From Paenibacillus sp. (GTDB taxonomy: Bacteria; Bacillota; Bacilli; Paenibacillales; NBRC-103111), in NCBI GenBank assembly GCA_031180825.1, contig JAPSLM010000003.1, positions 124,001 through 188,000 of the forward strand: a stretch of DNA of 64,000 bases, read 5' to 3'. Positions within the stretch are counted from its first letter, which is position 1. Each line of letters begins with the position of its first letter. Of this stretch, positions 24,408 through 33,630 are shown piece by piece. A program made the translations under genes and the position numbers. Below the pieces are notes generated by a model. That model ran no database searches. It was given only the letters and a program-made list of their open reading frames with translations, and had not been told where the DNA came from.

Positions 24408-25007
24408 TTAAAACTTGGAACAAAGCACCTTCACGGCATCGGATTCAATTACGATCTTGCCGTATTCCTCCAGAACCGCTTGCGTGACGGATGTCGCTTC
24501 TCCGAACTCGGACAACACGGCCACAACCGATTGAAGCCGCTTTTCTTCCATCTCGACGGCGTCCAGCAGCAGGATCCATTTATTTTTATAGGAATACAAC
24601 GTTCCTCCGTCCGTGAGGAGCGGATTGATGACTTTGGCAAGGCGGAGCAAGTCCTCAAAATCATGGAAAGCGTAAATAATTTCGTCCGTCTCATCCATCG
24701 TCACTTCAAGCTCGTACACTTCTTCCATTTCGTCCTCTAACGTATCGTCGCCTTGGCTGAAATTCATTCGGCCCCGTGTGACGATCACCATCATCCCTTG
24801 CGCCGGCATGGCGAGGACTTCCACGGCAAGCGGTCCGGTTGCGTCGAAGCCAAGCTCGGTGTAGGCTTGGTCCATCATCTCGCTGAACAGCTCGTGCACC
24901 TTGGGGATTTCTCTCCACATGTCATCCTTGTGAATCCCGCGCTCCGTTAAGTCATCGAATGTGAGGAAAATCCGTATCTTGTCTTGACTTAAACGCTCCA
25001 TTTTCAT
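24408..25007 (-). CDS. mecA: Adaptor protein MecA
   Basis: Adaptor that delivers substrates such as ComK to the ClpCP protease. It is 199 residues. The N-terminal substrate-binding domain is MERLSQDKIRIFLTFDDLTERG, followed by an acidic linker (about 97-110: SQGDDTLEDEMEEVYEL) and the C-terminal ClpC-binding domain. The linker is short compared with Bacillus MecA (218 residues). GGGAGGAATCCAGT precedes the ATG. It is monocistronic with a strong terminator. Confidence 0.92.
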   Translation of the reverse strand: MKMERLSQDKIRIFLTFDDLTERGIHKDDMWREIPKVHELFSEMMDQAYTELGFDATGPLAVEVLAMPAQGMMVIVTRGRMNFSQGDDTLEDEMEEVYELEVTMDETDEIIYAFHDFEDLLRLAKVINPLLTDGGTLYSYKNKWILLLDAVEMEEKRLQSVVAVLSEFGEATSVTQAVLEEYGKIVIESDAVKVLCSKF

Positions 25008-25233
25008 ACTGGATTCCTCCCTTGCCGACTAATAATAATAGCTTATGAAGTTTGGTAAACAAAGGTGAGCCGTGTTCGTTTCGCTAAGGAAAGGATTCGA
25101 AAACCGCGTTCGCATTTGCGTTCTCCGCCAATTTCCCCGGAAACGGTACAGCTTGTTTGCCATGCTACGATTATTATATCACAAACCGTGAAGAAAAGAA
25201 CGGTTGTCGCCTGAAAAAATGCCCTTTTCAAAC

Positions 25234-25278
25234 AAAAAGACACATACGCCGCCTTATGGAGGAGGCGGAGTTGTGTCT
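25234..25278 (-). terminator. Terminator after the unknown 113-residue gene
   Basis: AGACACAACTCCGCCT...AGGCGGCGTATGTGTCT followed by TTTTGTTTG on the minus strand. Confidence 0.75.
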
Positions 25279-25298
25279 CTGCGCGCAAACCGTGCGCT

Positions 25299-25640
25299 TT
25301 AATGGGCCCGAATCCCGGATTTTTCCCCGTTACCGGCCAAAATGTCGTCCACCGCAGCCTTAAGCCCCGAATCCTGATTGATCAGCTCCTGAACCTTGCC
25401 GAGGCCCGCGACGGAAGTCGCTACGTCGGCGGCGCTCTTGCCGTAATCGCCGTTCGGCTCGTTCGTATCCGTCAGAACCTTTTCTTTTTTTGCGGATCGA
25501 TCCATAATCTGGTTGAGAAAACCTCCGATGACGTCGCTATTCGTCACTGCGGAGAACAGCATCGGCTTTCTTTTGCCCGTCAGAACGACCGTTGCGGCCG
25601 CCCCGACAAGCCCGCCAACCAGAAAAGCACCCCATCTCAT
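25299..25640 (-). CDS. Unknown 113-residue protein with N-terminal hydrophobic segment
   Basis: Residues 2-20 (RWGAFLVGGLVGAAATVVL) form a glycine-rich hydrophobic segment like those of YtxH-type envelope proteins. The rest is soluble and has many Asp, Asn and Lys; no cysteines. I recognise no family. GGGAGGGATTGGC precedes the ATG at 25640 and a terminator follows, which supports it being a real gene. It lies next to mecA and the divergent polysaccharide deacetylase. Confidence 0.55.
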   Translation of the reverse strand: MRWGAFLVGGLVGAAATVVLTGKRKPMLFSAVTNSDVIGGFLNQIMDRSAKKEKVLTDTNEPNGDYGKSAADVATSVAGLGKVQELINQDSGLKAAVDDILAGNGEKSGIRAH

Positions 25641-25764
25641 GCCAATCCCTCCCGTTTGTTTTCGTAATTTCGTTGCTATTTTTCGCTATATCCTATGAAT
25701 CATGCATGATAAAATAAGGAAAAGCCAAAAGATTCATACCAATACCTAATGAGGGGATTACACA

Positions 25765-26649
25765 ATGTCTAAACAATGGATTGCCTTGCTGGCCGCGGTT
25801 CTGCTTCTGACTTCATGCGGCACCACACCGGATGCGTCGCCCGACGCCTCCGCCAAAACGGAGCAGCCCGCTTCACAGCTTGTCTCGGGAGGCGAAAAAC
25901 CGAAACCCGCGGACAGCGCCGCCGCTTCGAATCAGCCGGCTCCAGCCAAGGCAGGAAGCGAGCCTGCGCCTGCGGATGGCGGCAAAGAACAGGAGCAGCC
26001 GGCGGTAAAACGCTACAAGATGAATCCGAAAACCTACGATATCGTGCCGATCGATCCGAACGGGGCGCCTCAAAAAGTCGTTCTGCTGACGTTCGATGAC
26101 GGTCCGAAAGACCTTGAGATGAATAAAGCGATGCTCGATACGCTGCAAAAGCATAAAGCGAAGGCCATCTTTTTCCTGAACGGCTACCGCGTCAAGCAAA
26201 AGCCCGAGATCGTCAAGCTGCTCGCCTCCAGCGGTCAAACGATCGGCAATCATTCCTGGGATCATATCGATTTGAAGAAGGAACCCAAAGAAAAGGTGGA
26301 GCAACAAATCGGCGATGTGCAAAAAGCGATCAAAGAGCTGACGGGCAAAGCGCCGGTCTTCTTCCGTCCGCCCTTCGGCTCCGGCGGCGATGACGTTCGG
26401 GCCAAGGCCAAGGAAGAGGGACTGCTGTTTATGACCTGGTCCAACGGATCGAAGGATTGGGAAATGACGGTGAAAAAAAACAGCCCCGAGCAAGTGATCA
26501 GCAACGTGCTGAATCAGCTTCACCCGGGGAGCAACATCTTAATGCATGAGCTGCCATGGACGGTCGAGGCGTTGGACAAGCTGTTGACGCAGCTCGAGGA
26601 AAAAGGCTACGGCTTTGTCGATCCGGAAGAAATTGAAGTTACAACATGA
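25765..26649 (+). CDS. Lipoprotein polysaccharide deacetylase (NodB family)
   Basis: A 294-residue exported enzyme. Residues 1-18 are a lipoprotein signal with lipobox LTSC, followed by a Pro/Ala/Lys-rich linker to about 80. The catalytic domain shows TFDDGP (109-114), the metal motif NHSWDH (162-167), RPPFG (201-205) and a final ILMHELPWT with the last active-site His. The family removes acetyl groups from peptidoglycan or other polysaccharide; which substrate is not clear. GAGGGGATTACACA precedes the ATG. One of the few plus-strand genes; its 3' end overlaps the next minus-strand gene by 11 bases. Confidence 0.92.
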   Translation: MSKQWIALLAAVLLLTSCGTTPDASPDASAKTEQPASQLVSGGEKPKPADSAAASNQPAPAKAGSEPAPADGGKEQEQPAVKRYKMNPKTYDIVPIDPNGAPQKVVLLTFDDGPKDLEMNKAMLDTLQKHKAKAIFFLNGYRVKQKPEIVKLLASSGQTIGNHSWDHIDLKKEPKEKVEQQIGDVQKAIKELTGKAPVFFRPPFGSGGDDVRAKAKEEGLLFMTWSNGSKDWEMTVKKNSPEQVISNVLNQLHPGSNILMHELPWTVEALDKLLTQLEEKGYGFVDPEEIEVTT

Positions 26650-26869
26650 CAAGCTTCCAGCCCCAAACGGAAAGACCTGCAACAAGGAGTATAAAAATCC
26701 ACAGCAACGACCGATAAAAATAAGGCAGCCATTTTTCTTTCTCTGTCGGATGCACGGTTTTGCGGGGAGGCAAATAATGATCGTCGGGTCCCTCTTCCAT
26801 CGTCTGGTCGAGCGGATGTCCGGCCTCTTCCTTCGGTCGGTACGGAGGTTGCAGATACTTGTTGTTCAT
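26639..26869 (-). CDS. Small membrane protein
   Basis: A 76-residue protein: about 45 polar residues rich in Pro, Glu and His (MNNKYLQPPYRPKEEAGHPLD...), then one hydrophobic segment at about 54-75 (LWIFILLVAGLSVWGW). Its ATG overlaps the stop of the CPBP gene (ATGA), so they are translationally coupled. No family recognised. It also overlaps the end of the convergent deacetylase gene by 11 bases. Confidence 0.5.
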   Translation of the reverse strand: MNNKYLQPPYRPKEEAGHPLDQTMEEGPDDHYLPPRKTVHPTEKEKWLPYFYRSLLWIFILLVAGLSVWGWKLVML

Positions 26870-27462
26870 GATTCTTCTCTCCTGTAACGAAGAATGCAGC
26901 CCATGACAAAATCAATAAGGAAATGGGCGATAATCGGTGTTAACAGCGACCCGGTCCGAATATAAATCCAGCCGAGCCCGTAGCTGATGCTGAAGACAAG
27001 TCCCGTCATCAGCCAGTGCTGCAAATAGCGGATATGAATGGCCGCGAAGAGTATGCTGGTCCAGTACGGTCCCCACCAGGCCTGAATCGTACCGCGAAAC
27101 AGCAGCTCTTCGCAAAATGCGACAATGAGCGAGATGAGTGCAATGTGCCAAAGCGGCCTGTTCTTAAACAGCATTTCGTTGATGCCCCCGTCGTCCGTCA
27201 CTTCGGGAGGCACCCATCTGGATACGAGCAGATCGACGAGCAGAACGGCGACGGCAAAGCCCGCTCCCCACAGCAGGGCCGTATAGCCCGGCCCCGGGGA
27301 AAACATCGCCCGCAGGTCCGGTTTCTGAAAGAGCATCAGCACGACGGCCGCCAGGAAGACGACAAGCTGGGTCACATACAGATTTATGAGCAAAAATCGC
27401 TCGTCGATTTCGTCCGGATTGATTTTTCGCAGCTTGATCCGTTTAAAGTCAAATTTTTTCAT
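26866..27462 (-). CDS. CPBP family intramembrane metalloprotease
   Basis: A 198-residue multi-pass protein with the CPBP motifs FCEELLFRGTIQAWW (EExxR) and then FAAIHIRY (the H motif). The family includes prokaryotic homologues of Ras-converting enzyme and bacteriocin immunity proteins; the substrate is unknown. I start at MKKFDFKRIKL, with AAAAGGGAATCAGA upstream, instead of the ORF's earlier start. The following 76-residue membrane gene is coupled. Its opposite neighbour is a plus-strand unknown gene at 27531, probably divergently transcribed. Confidence 0.8.
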   Translation of the reverse strand: MKKFDFKRIKLRKINPDEIDERFLLINLYVTQLVVFLAAVVLMLFQKPDLRAMFSPGPGYTALLWGAGFAVAVLLVDLLVSRWVPPEVTDDGGINEMLFKNRPLWHIALISLIVAFCEELLFRGTIQAWWGPYWTSILFAAIHIRYLQHWLMTGLVFSISYGLGWIYIRTGSLLTPIIAHFLIDFVMGCILRYRREES

Positions 27463-27530
27463 TCTGATTCCCTTTTTCGACAATTTCACCTATACTATCA
27501 GCATAGAACAAGAATCTGAGGTGCTCGATC

Positions 27531-28445
27531 ATGGAAAAACGGCTTACCCGAACGGACTACTTATTCGCCGTTACCTTCATTTTCATGCTTGTCGTGGCTA
27601 TGGGGGCCTTCTTCTTCGGTTTAAAAATGGGACAGGACCGTTCTTCGCTCAAATACGAAGATCTGCTCAACAAGCAAAACGAAGCGGCTAAAAACTTTAC
27701 CGCCTACCATCAGCAGTATTTGGTGTCTTTCTATCATACCATTTATCAGCCATACAGGGAATTTCATAAAAAGTGGTTCGAAAAAACCGACGAGCTGCTC
27801 ACGAATCGCACGGCCGACGCTTCCTTGATTCTCAAGGACCTGAGCAAGCTCGCGCAGGAAAGCTACGAAACGCTCGGCTCGAAGTCGATGCCGGATTCCT
27901 CTCCGCTGCTGCAGGAAGCGCACAAGGACTACATGAAAAGCTTAAAGCTGTTCGGCGAGGGCCTGAAAAGCTACTCGGCCAAGGCAAACGGCATTCCGGC
28001 GGCCGAGCTGATCGCGCAGCTTCAATCGGACCCTTATCTCGGCGAGGCGAAAACATTTGCGCTCAAGGCTGAGAAAAGCTACTACGAATCGATCGATAGG
28101 TGGTATGCAACGATAAACCCGCAATTTAAGCCTATCGATGTGACCAAGCCTCTCTCCCTGAACGATTGGCAGGGCCAGAGCCTGAATATGAAAAACGAAT
28201 ACGCCGCCCAGCTGATGCTCGCTAATAAGCTGTTTAAACCGTTCACCCCGCAAGATTTGACCGCCCGGATCGACGAAATGCTCCTGTCCGGTCAAACGCA
28301 AAAATTGAACTTGAACGATGTGGGGCAAGTGGTCGATGTGCTGATGGCTACCGATGCCGTTCGCAAAAACGATTTTATCCACAACAAAGATAAGTATTAC
28401 AGCAAAGAAACGCTGCCGCAGCTGCCGTTCTTCACGGCCAATTAA
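27531..28445 (+). CDS. Unknown membrane-anchored protein
   Basis: A 304-residue protein I do not recognise. Residues 11-30 are one hydrophobic segment, so it is a signal anchor; the remaining ~270 residues are outside the cell, mostly helical and rich in Lys, Glu, Leu and Tyr. It has no cysteines. GAGGTGCTCGATC precedes the ATG and a good terminator follows (28459-28499). Lack of clear family makes the function open. Confidence 0.6.
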   Translation: MEKRLTRTDYLFAVTFIFMLVVAMGAFFFGLKMGQDRSSLKYEDLLNKQNEAAKNFTAYHQQYLVSFYHTIYQPYREFHKKWFEKTDELLTNRTADASLILKDLSKLAQESYETLGSKSMPDSSPLLQEAHKDYMKSLKLFGEGLKSYSAKANGIPAAELIAQLQSDPYLGEAKTFALKAEKSYYESIDRWYATINPQFKPIDVTKPLSLNDWQGQSLNMKNEYAAQLMLANKLFKPFTPQDLTARIDEMLLSGQTQKLNLNDVGQVVDVLMATDAVRKNDFIHNKDKYYSKETLPQLPFFTAN

Positions 28446-28458
28446 TATGCAGGCTTCC

Positions 28459-28499
28459 GAAGCCACGATGTCCGGTCCTCCGCCCTCGTGGCTTTTTGC
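28459..28499 (+). terminator. Terminator after the 27531 gene
   Basis: GAAGCCACGA ... TCGTGGCTTTTTG: a nine-bp stem with T tract downstream of the plus-strand gene. Confidence 0.75.
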
Positions 28500-28508
28500 C
28501 GTGCGCCG

Positions 28509-28832
28509 TTAATCGTACCGAAACCCGCGAAGAGCCGCGAGCGCAGCCATCCCGCCCTCGACATTAATCACATCGTCAAAGCCGTTCTGCTTCAAATAGT
28601 AGCACACGTTAGCGCTGCGCACGCCGTGGGCGCAGACGACATAAATCGTCCGGTCCTTCGGAAGCTCGGCCAGCCTTCCCGGTATGCTGTTCATCGGCAT
28701 CAGCTGCGTTTGCTCCCAGTGATAGTACTCCCATTCGTACGGTTCCCGGACATCAAGCACCAGCGCATCCCCCAGCTCTCCGTTGTCCGTCTTTGCCCGG
28801 AACGCTTCGGGCTCTATACTTTCGAACATCAT
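28509..28832 (-). CDS. Rhodanese-domain sulfurtransferase
   Basis: A single-domain rhodanese of about 107 residues: VLDVREPYEWEYYHW (residues ~24-38), the catalytic loop VVCAHGVRSANV with the active Cys, and a C-terminal GGMAALAALRG. It should move sulfane sulfur to an unknown acceptor. The start is M at 28832 (GAAAGGGGCATTC upstream); the next codon is also ATG. It faces serA across the T-box region. Confidence 0.88.
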   Translation of the reverse strand: MMFESIEPEAFRAKTDNGELGDALVLDVREPYEWEYYHWEQTQLMPMNSIPGRLAELPKDRTIYVVCAHGVRSANVCYYLKQNGFDDVINVEGGMAALAALRGFRYD

Positions 28833-28943
28833 GAATGCCCCTTTCGATGTACGATAAATTCGTGCGGGTTGCACGGTATATTTTAGCACGGCGAATTAAT
28901 TTTTCACAAATATTTCGGATTTGCAAATCGGGTCCCCTCCCTA

Positions 28944-28973
28944 TTGACAATGTCGAAATAGTCATGGTACGCT
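28944..28973 (+). promoter_or_regulatory. Sigma-A promoter for the serA leader
   Basis: TTGACA, 18 bases, TACGCT (a weak -10). It precedes the T-box. Confidence 0.5.
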
Positions 28974-28989
28974 AATGAAAAATTTCACC

Positions 28990-29268
28990 TGTAACAAACG
29001 ATGACGGAGCCAAGCATAACCCGAATGGACCAGAGAGCCGGTGGTCGGTGCGAACCGGACGTATTCGCTATGCGGAGCACTCCTGAGTTGCTGTGCCGAA
29101 TCTTACAGTAGGTGCAGCCGGCCGGAAACCGTTATTTTTCCCGGTCTGTTCATAGCAGACCTCATGAGGCTGTTTGCGCGCGAGCGCACAGCGAAGTAGG
29201 GTGGTACCACGAGAATCAGCTCCTCGTCCCTTGTATACGCTTGTCGTATCGGGGCGGGGAGTTTTTTG
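28990..29268 (+). promoter_or_regulatory. T-box leader of serA (serine-responsive)
   Basis: The leader has the Stem I core AGAGAGCCGGTGGTCGGTGC...ACCGG, the T-box AGGGTGGTACCACG at 29198-29211 and a terminator CTCCTCGTCCC ... GGGGCGGGGAGTTTTTT at 29219-29268. Uncharged tRNA should disrupt the terminator and permit serA transcription. The likely specifier codon is AGC (29076-29078, Ser), in GGAGCACTCCTGAG; TCC a few bases downstream is also Ser. Both agree with serA as target. Confidence 0.9.
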
Positions 29269-29306
29269 CACTTTTTCGTAATACAACTTCATGGAGGTCT
29301 GGGAAA

Positions 29307-30890
29307 ATGTTCAAAGTGCTAGTGATGGATGGAATCAGCGACATGGGTATTCAACTGCTGTACGACGCACCGGATGTCGAGGTGGAAAAAAAGAACGGAT
29401 TGTCCGAGGATGAGCTTGTAGCGATCATCGCAAACTACGACGCTTTATTGGTGCGCAGCGCCACGAAGGTAACCGAACGCATTATGTCCGCCGGCAGCAA
29501 ATTGAAAGTTGTCGGACGCGCCGGCGTCGGCGTCGACAATATCGATCTGGAAGCGGCGACGAAGCGCGGTATCGTCGTCATCAATGCGCCGGACGGCAAT
29601 ACGATCGCCACCTGCGAATTGACATTCGCGATGATGATGTCGGTGGCCCGTATGATTCCGCAGGCATATAAGAAAACCGTCGGCGGCGAATGGGACCGCA
29701 AAACGTTCGTCGGCGTGGAGCTTCGCAACAAGGTGCTCGGCGTGCTCGGCATGGGCCGCATCGGCAGCGAGGTCGCCAAGCGGGCCAAAGCGTTCGGCAT
29801 GAAAGTCATCGGCTATGACCCCTTCCTGACCGAAGAGCGCGCGGAAAAGCTTGGCGTAAAGCTCGGTTCCGTCAACGAAATTTGTGCCGCAGCCGATTTC
29901 ATTACGGTTCATACGCCGTTGACCAATGAAACCCGTCACATGATCAGCCGCCCGCAATTTGAGCTGATGAAAAAAGGCGCGCGCATCATCAACTGCGCAC
30001 GCGGCGGTATCATCGACGAAGTCGCGCTTGTCGAAGCCATTGATGCCGGCATCGTCGCCGGAGCGGCGTTCGACGTGTTCGAGAAGGAGCCTCCGGCTGC
30101 CGACCATCCGTTCCTGAACCATCCGAAAATTATCGTCACGCCGCACCTCGGCGCTTCGACGGTCGAAGCGCAGGAGAACGTCGCGATCGACGTCTCCGAG
30201 GAAGTGCTTCACATTCTGCGCGACCAGCCGTTCAAGAACGCCGTCAACATGCCGCCGGTACCGGCTAACGTGCTCCATGCGCTGCAGCCTTATTTCAATC
30301 TCGGCGAGAAGCTCGGCATCTTCCTCGGTCAGACGATCGACGGTCCGGTCAGCGAAATCGTGGTCAACTATTCCGGCGATCTGAATGACGTCGATACGAC
30401 GCCGCTCACCCGCTACATTGTCAAAGGCATCCTCGCCAACCAATTGGAAGGCGTGAACATCGTCAATGCGATGCACCTGGCCAAAACGCGCGGACTCAAC
30501 GTCGTCGTTCAAAAATCGTCCGCGGCAAAGAGCTTTACGAACCTCGTTTCCGTTACGCTGAAAACGAAGCAAGAAGAACGCGTGCTTGCCGGCACCCTGC
30601 TTTCCGGCTACGGCGAGCGGATCGTCCAAATCGATCAATATCCGGTCGATATCGCGCCGTCCGGCCATTTGCTTCTGATCTCGCATAACGATAAGCCGGG
30701 CATCATCGGCAAAGTCGGAACGCTGCTCGGCGACAACGGCGTCAATATCGCGACGATGCAGGTCGGTCGTAAAGTGGTCGGCGGTTCGGCCATCATGGTG
30801 CTGACCACCGATAAAGAAACGCCGAAGGAAGTGCTCGACCGTCTGATTCAGCTTCCGGAATTGATCAATGCACGCGAGCTGACGCTGTAA
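29307..30890 (+). CDS. serA: D-3-phosphoglycerate dehydrogenase
   Basis: Catalyses the first step of serine synthesis, 3-phosphoglycerate to 3-phosphohydroxypyruvate. It is 527 residues from MFKVLVMDGISDMG with GGAGGTCTGGGAAA upstream. The catalytic domain has the NAD-binding GMGRIGSEVAKRAK and the HLGAST motif near 283. Residues ~320-450 are the intervening domain, and the ACT domain follows near 455-527 (DKPGIIGKVGTLLGD). The T-box upstream makes its expression depend on charged tRNA-Ser; ACT-domain feedback by serine is possible. Confidence 0.97.
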   Translation: MFKVLVMDGISDMGIQLLYDAPDVEVEKKNGLSEDELVAIIANYDALLVRSATKVTERIMSAGSKLKVVGRAGVGVDNIDLEAATKRGIVVINAPDGNTIATCELTFAMMMSVARMIPQAYKKTVGGEWDRKTFVGVELRNKVLGVLGMGRIGSEVAKRAKAFGMKVIGYDPFLTEERAEKLGVKLGSVNEICAAADFITVHTPLTNETRHMISRPQFELMKKGARIINCARGGIIDEVALVEAIDAGIVAGAAFDVFEKEPPAADHPFLNHPKIIVTPHLGASTVEAQENVAIDVSEEVLHILRDQPFKNAVNMPPVPANVLHALQPYFNLGEKLGIFLGQTIDGPVSEIVVNYSGDLNDVDTTPLTRYIVKGILANQLEGVNIVNAMHLAKTRGLNVVVQKSSAAKSFTNLVSVTLKTKQEERVLAGTLLSGYGERIVQIDQYPVDIAPSGHLLLISHNDKPGIIGKVGTLLGDNGVNIATMQVGRKVVGGSAIMVLTTDKETPKEVLDRLIQLPELINARELTL

Positions 30891-30956
30891 TCGAAGATCG
30901 AACGTTCCGCGATTGTTTCACGAACAACAAGAAAAAAGACGCTCGTTCTACAAAAG

Positions 30957-30989
30957 AAAGAAGCCTCCGATGACGAATCGGAGGCTTTT
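30957..30989. terminator. Bidirectional terminator between serA and resE
   Basis: AAGCCTCCGA-TGACGAA-TCGGAGGCTTTTG serves serA on plus and resE on minus, with A and T tracts on both sides. Confidence 0.85.
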
Positions 30990-30997
30990 GTCTGGTT

Positions 30998-32842
30998 TCA
31001 CACCGCTTTGCAGGGAAGCGTGATGGAAAATGTCGTCCCCTGCCCCGGCTGGCTTTTGACATGAACGGTACCGTCGTGGGCTTCTATGATGTTTTTTACG
31101 ATGGACAGCCCCAATCCCGTTCCGCCGGTTGCTCCGCGCGTACGGGCTTTGTCCGCCTTGTAGAAACGCTCGAAGATGAACGGCAGGTCTTCCGCCGGAA
31201 TGCCGTAGCCTTGGTCGGCCACCTCGATCAATACCGCGTCTTCCCCTTTGTAGCGCGTGCGTGCCGCACTCAGTCGAATAAGCGATTGCGCCGGCGTATG
31301 CCGGATCGCATTGTCCAGCAGATTGGTCAGCACCTGCTCCATCCGGTCTTCGTCGGCATGGCACAGCACCAGTTCTTCCTCAGGAAGCACGCAGGTCATC
31401 GTAATGCCGTGTTCCTTGGACAAGCCGGCGAATTTACGGTGCACCCGTTTCAAGAACGTGTTCACTTCCAACTCGCGGAAGTTCAGCTCCATATTCCCCG
31501 TCTCCATCTTCGCCAGGTCGAGCAAATCTTTAACCAGCCGGCCCATACGAAGCGACTCGTCGTGTATGACCTGCGCCAAATCCTTGCGCTCTTCCGGCGT
31601 CGCCGCGATATCGTCGATCAACGCCTCGCTGTAGCCCTGCAGCATTGAAAGCGGCGTGCGCAGCTCATGCGATACGTTGGCGACAAAGTCTTTGCGCAGC
31701 TTATCGAGCCGGAATTCCTCCGTAACGTCCCGCATAACGGCTACAACCCCGCGCACAAGCTCATGCGAATACAACGGCGCCATCACGACGGACCACACTT
31801 CGCTCTGCACATGCAGCTTCGCCGTCATTTCCTTCGCCTCGGAGATGACCCCTTGGAATAACGGCTGGAGCGGCTCAGGGACCGTTTCCGGCTTCCGCGG
31901 CACCGGTCTTTCTTCCTGACCGGACCAATCGTCCGTCCAATGAATCTCGTTCCAATCCCGCACAACTTTAGCTCCCGGAGGATTCGTCAGAATGACTTTC
32001 CCGTCGGCGTCGAACGTAATCACCGCATCGCCCATGCTTCGCAGAACGCTGGCCAAATGCTCCTTCTCGTGGCTGAGCGCTTTGATCGTATCCGACAGCT
32101 TCTCTCCCATATGGTTGAACGTTTTGCCCAGCTCGCCCAGCTCGTCGGAAGAGGTGATCGGCACTCGCGTATCGTATTCGCCCATCGAGATCAGATCCGC
32201 CGCCTTCTTGAGCTGAAGCAGCGGCTGTGTAATTTTGGTCAGCAGGAAGAAGGCGAAGAACGTCGTCATCAGAAAGCCGGCGACGCCGACGACGACAAAC
32301 AGCTTTTTGACATAGGCCTGCGTCTCCTCCGCCGACTGCGTGAGCTGATACAGGATCAGCGCTCCGGCCGTTTGCGTCTGGCCTTCATTCATATAAGGCA
32401 CGGCTACGGCCGTGTACTGGTTGCTCAAAGGCGCGCGCGGAAGGCCCGTGCTCGTATTGCGGTTATCGACGGACTGTCCGGCGAACGCCTTCTGCAAATC
32501 CGCCTTCGTGAAGAAATCGGTATAACGGAACGTTTTGTCCTGCGCTTGCGCAAACGGCGGATCGATCTGCTCGAAATTGGCAGTCACCATCAGGATGCTC
32601 GCCCCTTGGGCGCTGAGCAGCTCGTTGACAACTTGCAAATACCGCCGTTCTTCCTTATGCAAGGAAATTTCGTTGGCTACCTTGACCGCCAGTCTCGTGA
32701 GCGTTTCCGCCTGATCCTTCGACTTGGGGAACGACGTTTCGATATATCGGAACAAAAAAAGGCTGAGCGTCAATAAAACGACAACAACCAGCCCGATAAT
32801 CGTAATCCATAGTTTACCGACAACGCTTTTTAAAATAAACAC
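30998..32842 (-). CDS. resE: Sensor histidine kinase ResE
   Basis: Partner of ResD in the aerobic/anaerobic respiration regulon. It is 614 residues: transmembrane segment 11-30, an extracellular sensor loop to about 165, second membrane segment (about 180-198), a HAMP domain, a PAS domain (around 250-360), the H-box FVANVSHELRTPLSMLQGYS with the phosphorylated His at ~388, then the N-box LTNLLDNAIRHTPAQ and G-box ADQGYGIPAEDL. Translation starts at GTG just after the resD stop. It belongs to a five-gene resABCDE block. Confidence 0.94.
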   Translation of the reverse strand: MFILKSVVGKLWITIIGLVVVVLLTLSLFLFRYIETSFPKSKDQAETLTRLAVKVANEISLHKEERRYLQVVNELLSAQGASILMVTANFEQIDPPFAQAQDKTFRYTDFFTKADLQKAFAGQSVDNRNTSTGLPRAPLSNQYTAVAVPYMNEGQTQTAGALILYQLTQSAEETQAYVKKLFVVVGVAGFLMTTFFAFFLLTKITQPLLQLKKAADLISMGEYDTRVPITSSDELGELGKTFNHMGEKLSDTIKALSHEKEHLASVLRSMGDAVITFDADGKVILTNPPGAKVVRDWNEIHWTDDWSGQEERPVPRKPETVPEPLQPLFQGVISEAKEMTAKLHVQSEVWSVVMAPLYSHELVRGVVAVMRDVTEEFRLDKLRKDFVANVSHELRTPLSMLQGYSEALIDDIAATPEERKDLAQVIHDESLRMGRLVKDLLDLAKMETGNMELNFRELEVNTFLKRVHRKFAGLSKEHGITMTCVLPEEELVLCHADEDRMEQVLTNLLDNAIRHTPAQSLIRLSAARTRYKGEDAVLIEVADQGYGIPAEDLPFIFERFYKADKARTRGATGGTGLGLSIVKNIIEAHDGTVHVKSQPGQGTTFSITLPCKAV

Positions 32843-32843
32843 G

Positions 32844-33560
32844 TTATTTCGGGACCTCGAGCTTGTAGCCTACGCCCCAAACCGTAGTAATCATGGCGGC
32901 GGCGTCCGGCGACACTTTATTCAGCTTCTCGCGCAGCCGTTTTACATGGGTATCGACCGTGCGCAAATCGCCGAAAAACTCGTAGTTCCATACATCCTTG
33001 AGCAGCTCCTCCCGGGAGAATACCTTGTCGGGGGATACCGCCAAATAATGAAGCAGCTCGTATTCTTTCGGAGTCAGCGCCACTTCCTGCCCCCCGGCCG
33101 TGACGCGGTGGGCGTCGTGCTCGATCACCAGATTCGGGAACACGATATTGTTGCTCGAGTTCACTTCCTTGGACAAATATGCGGTTACGGAAGACCTCCG
33201 CAAAATCGCCTTGACGCGGTAAATCACCTCGCGGGGACTGAACGGCTTGACTACGTAGTCGTCCGCTCCCGACTCGAAGCCTTGGACGCGGTTCGTTTCT
33301 TCGCCTTTGGCCGTCAGCATAATGACCGGCGTTGATTTCACCTGGCGCAGCCGGGCGCATACCTCGTTGCCGTCGATGCCCGGCAGCATCACGTCGAGCA
33401 GAATCAGGTCGTAATCCTGATCCAACGCTTTGCGCAGCGCCGATTCGCCGTCCTCGGCCTCGTCAATGCAGTAGTTTTCTTTCTCCAAATACATCCGCAG
33501 CAGGCGGCGAATCCGTTCCTCATCGTCTACAACCAATATATTCAACTTCGTCTCGCTCAT
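32844..33560 (-). CDS. resD: Response regulator ResD
   Basis: OmpR-family DNA-binding regulator phosphorylated by ResE. It has 238 residues. Receiver domain: VVDDEERIR and LILLDVMLPGIDG with the phospho-Asp at ~55, TAKG, and KPF with the conserved Lys. The winged helix ends in HVKRLREKLNK and YKLEVPK. The ATG at 33560 has AAAGAGGTTCAGCC upstream. resD, resE and resC lie end to end on one strand. Confidence 0.96.
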   Translation of the reverse strand: MSETKLNILVVDDEERIRRLLRMYLEKENYCIDEAEDGESALRKALDQDYDLILLDVMLPGIDGNEVCARLRQVKSTPVIMLTAKGEETNRVQGFESGADDYVVKPFSPREVIYRVKAILRRSSVTAYLSKEVNSSNNIVFPNLVIEHDAHRVTAGGQEVALTPKEYELLHYLAVSPDKVFSREELLKDVWNYEFFGDLRTVDTHVKRLREKLNKVSPDAAAMITTVWGVGYKLEVPK

Positions 33561-33630
33561 GGCTGAACCTCTTTTCAATTGAGATTAACGACCGTTTTTT
33601 GAAAACATGGCAAGGCGCCGCTGTGCCGGC

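Larger units (their letters stand above)
28833..29306. other. Gene-free 474-bp stretch holding the serA T-box leader
   Basis: It contains the promoter of the rhodanese gene (minus) and of serA (plus), then the T-box. A sigma-A-like promoter for serA, TTGACA at 28944, 18 bases, TACGCT, precedes the T-box. Confidence 0.7.
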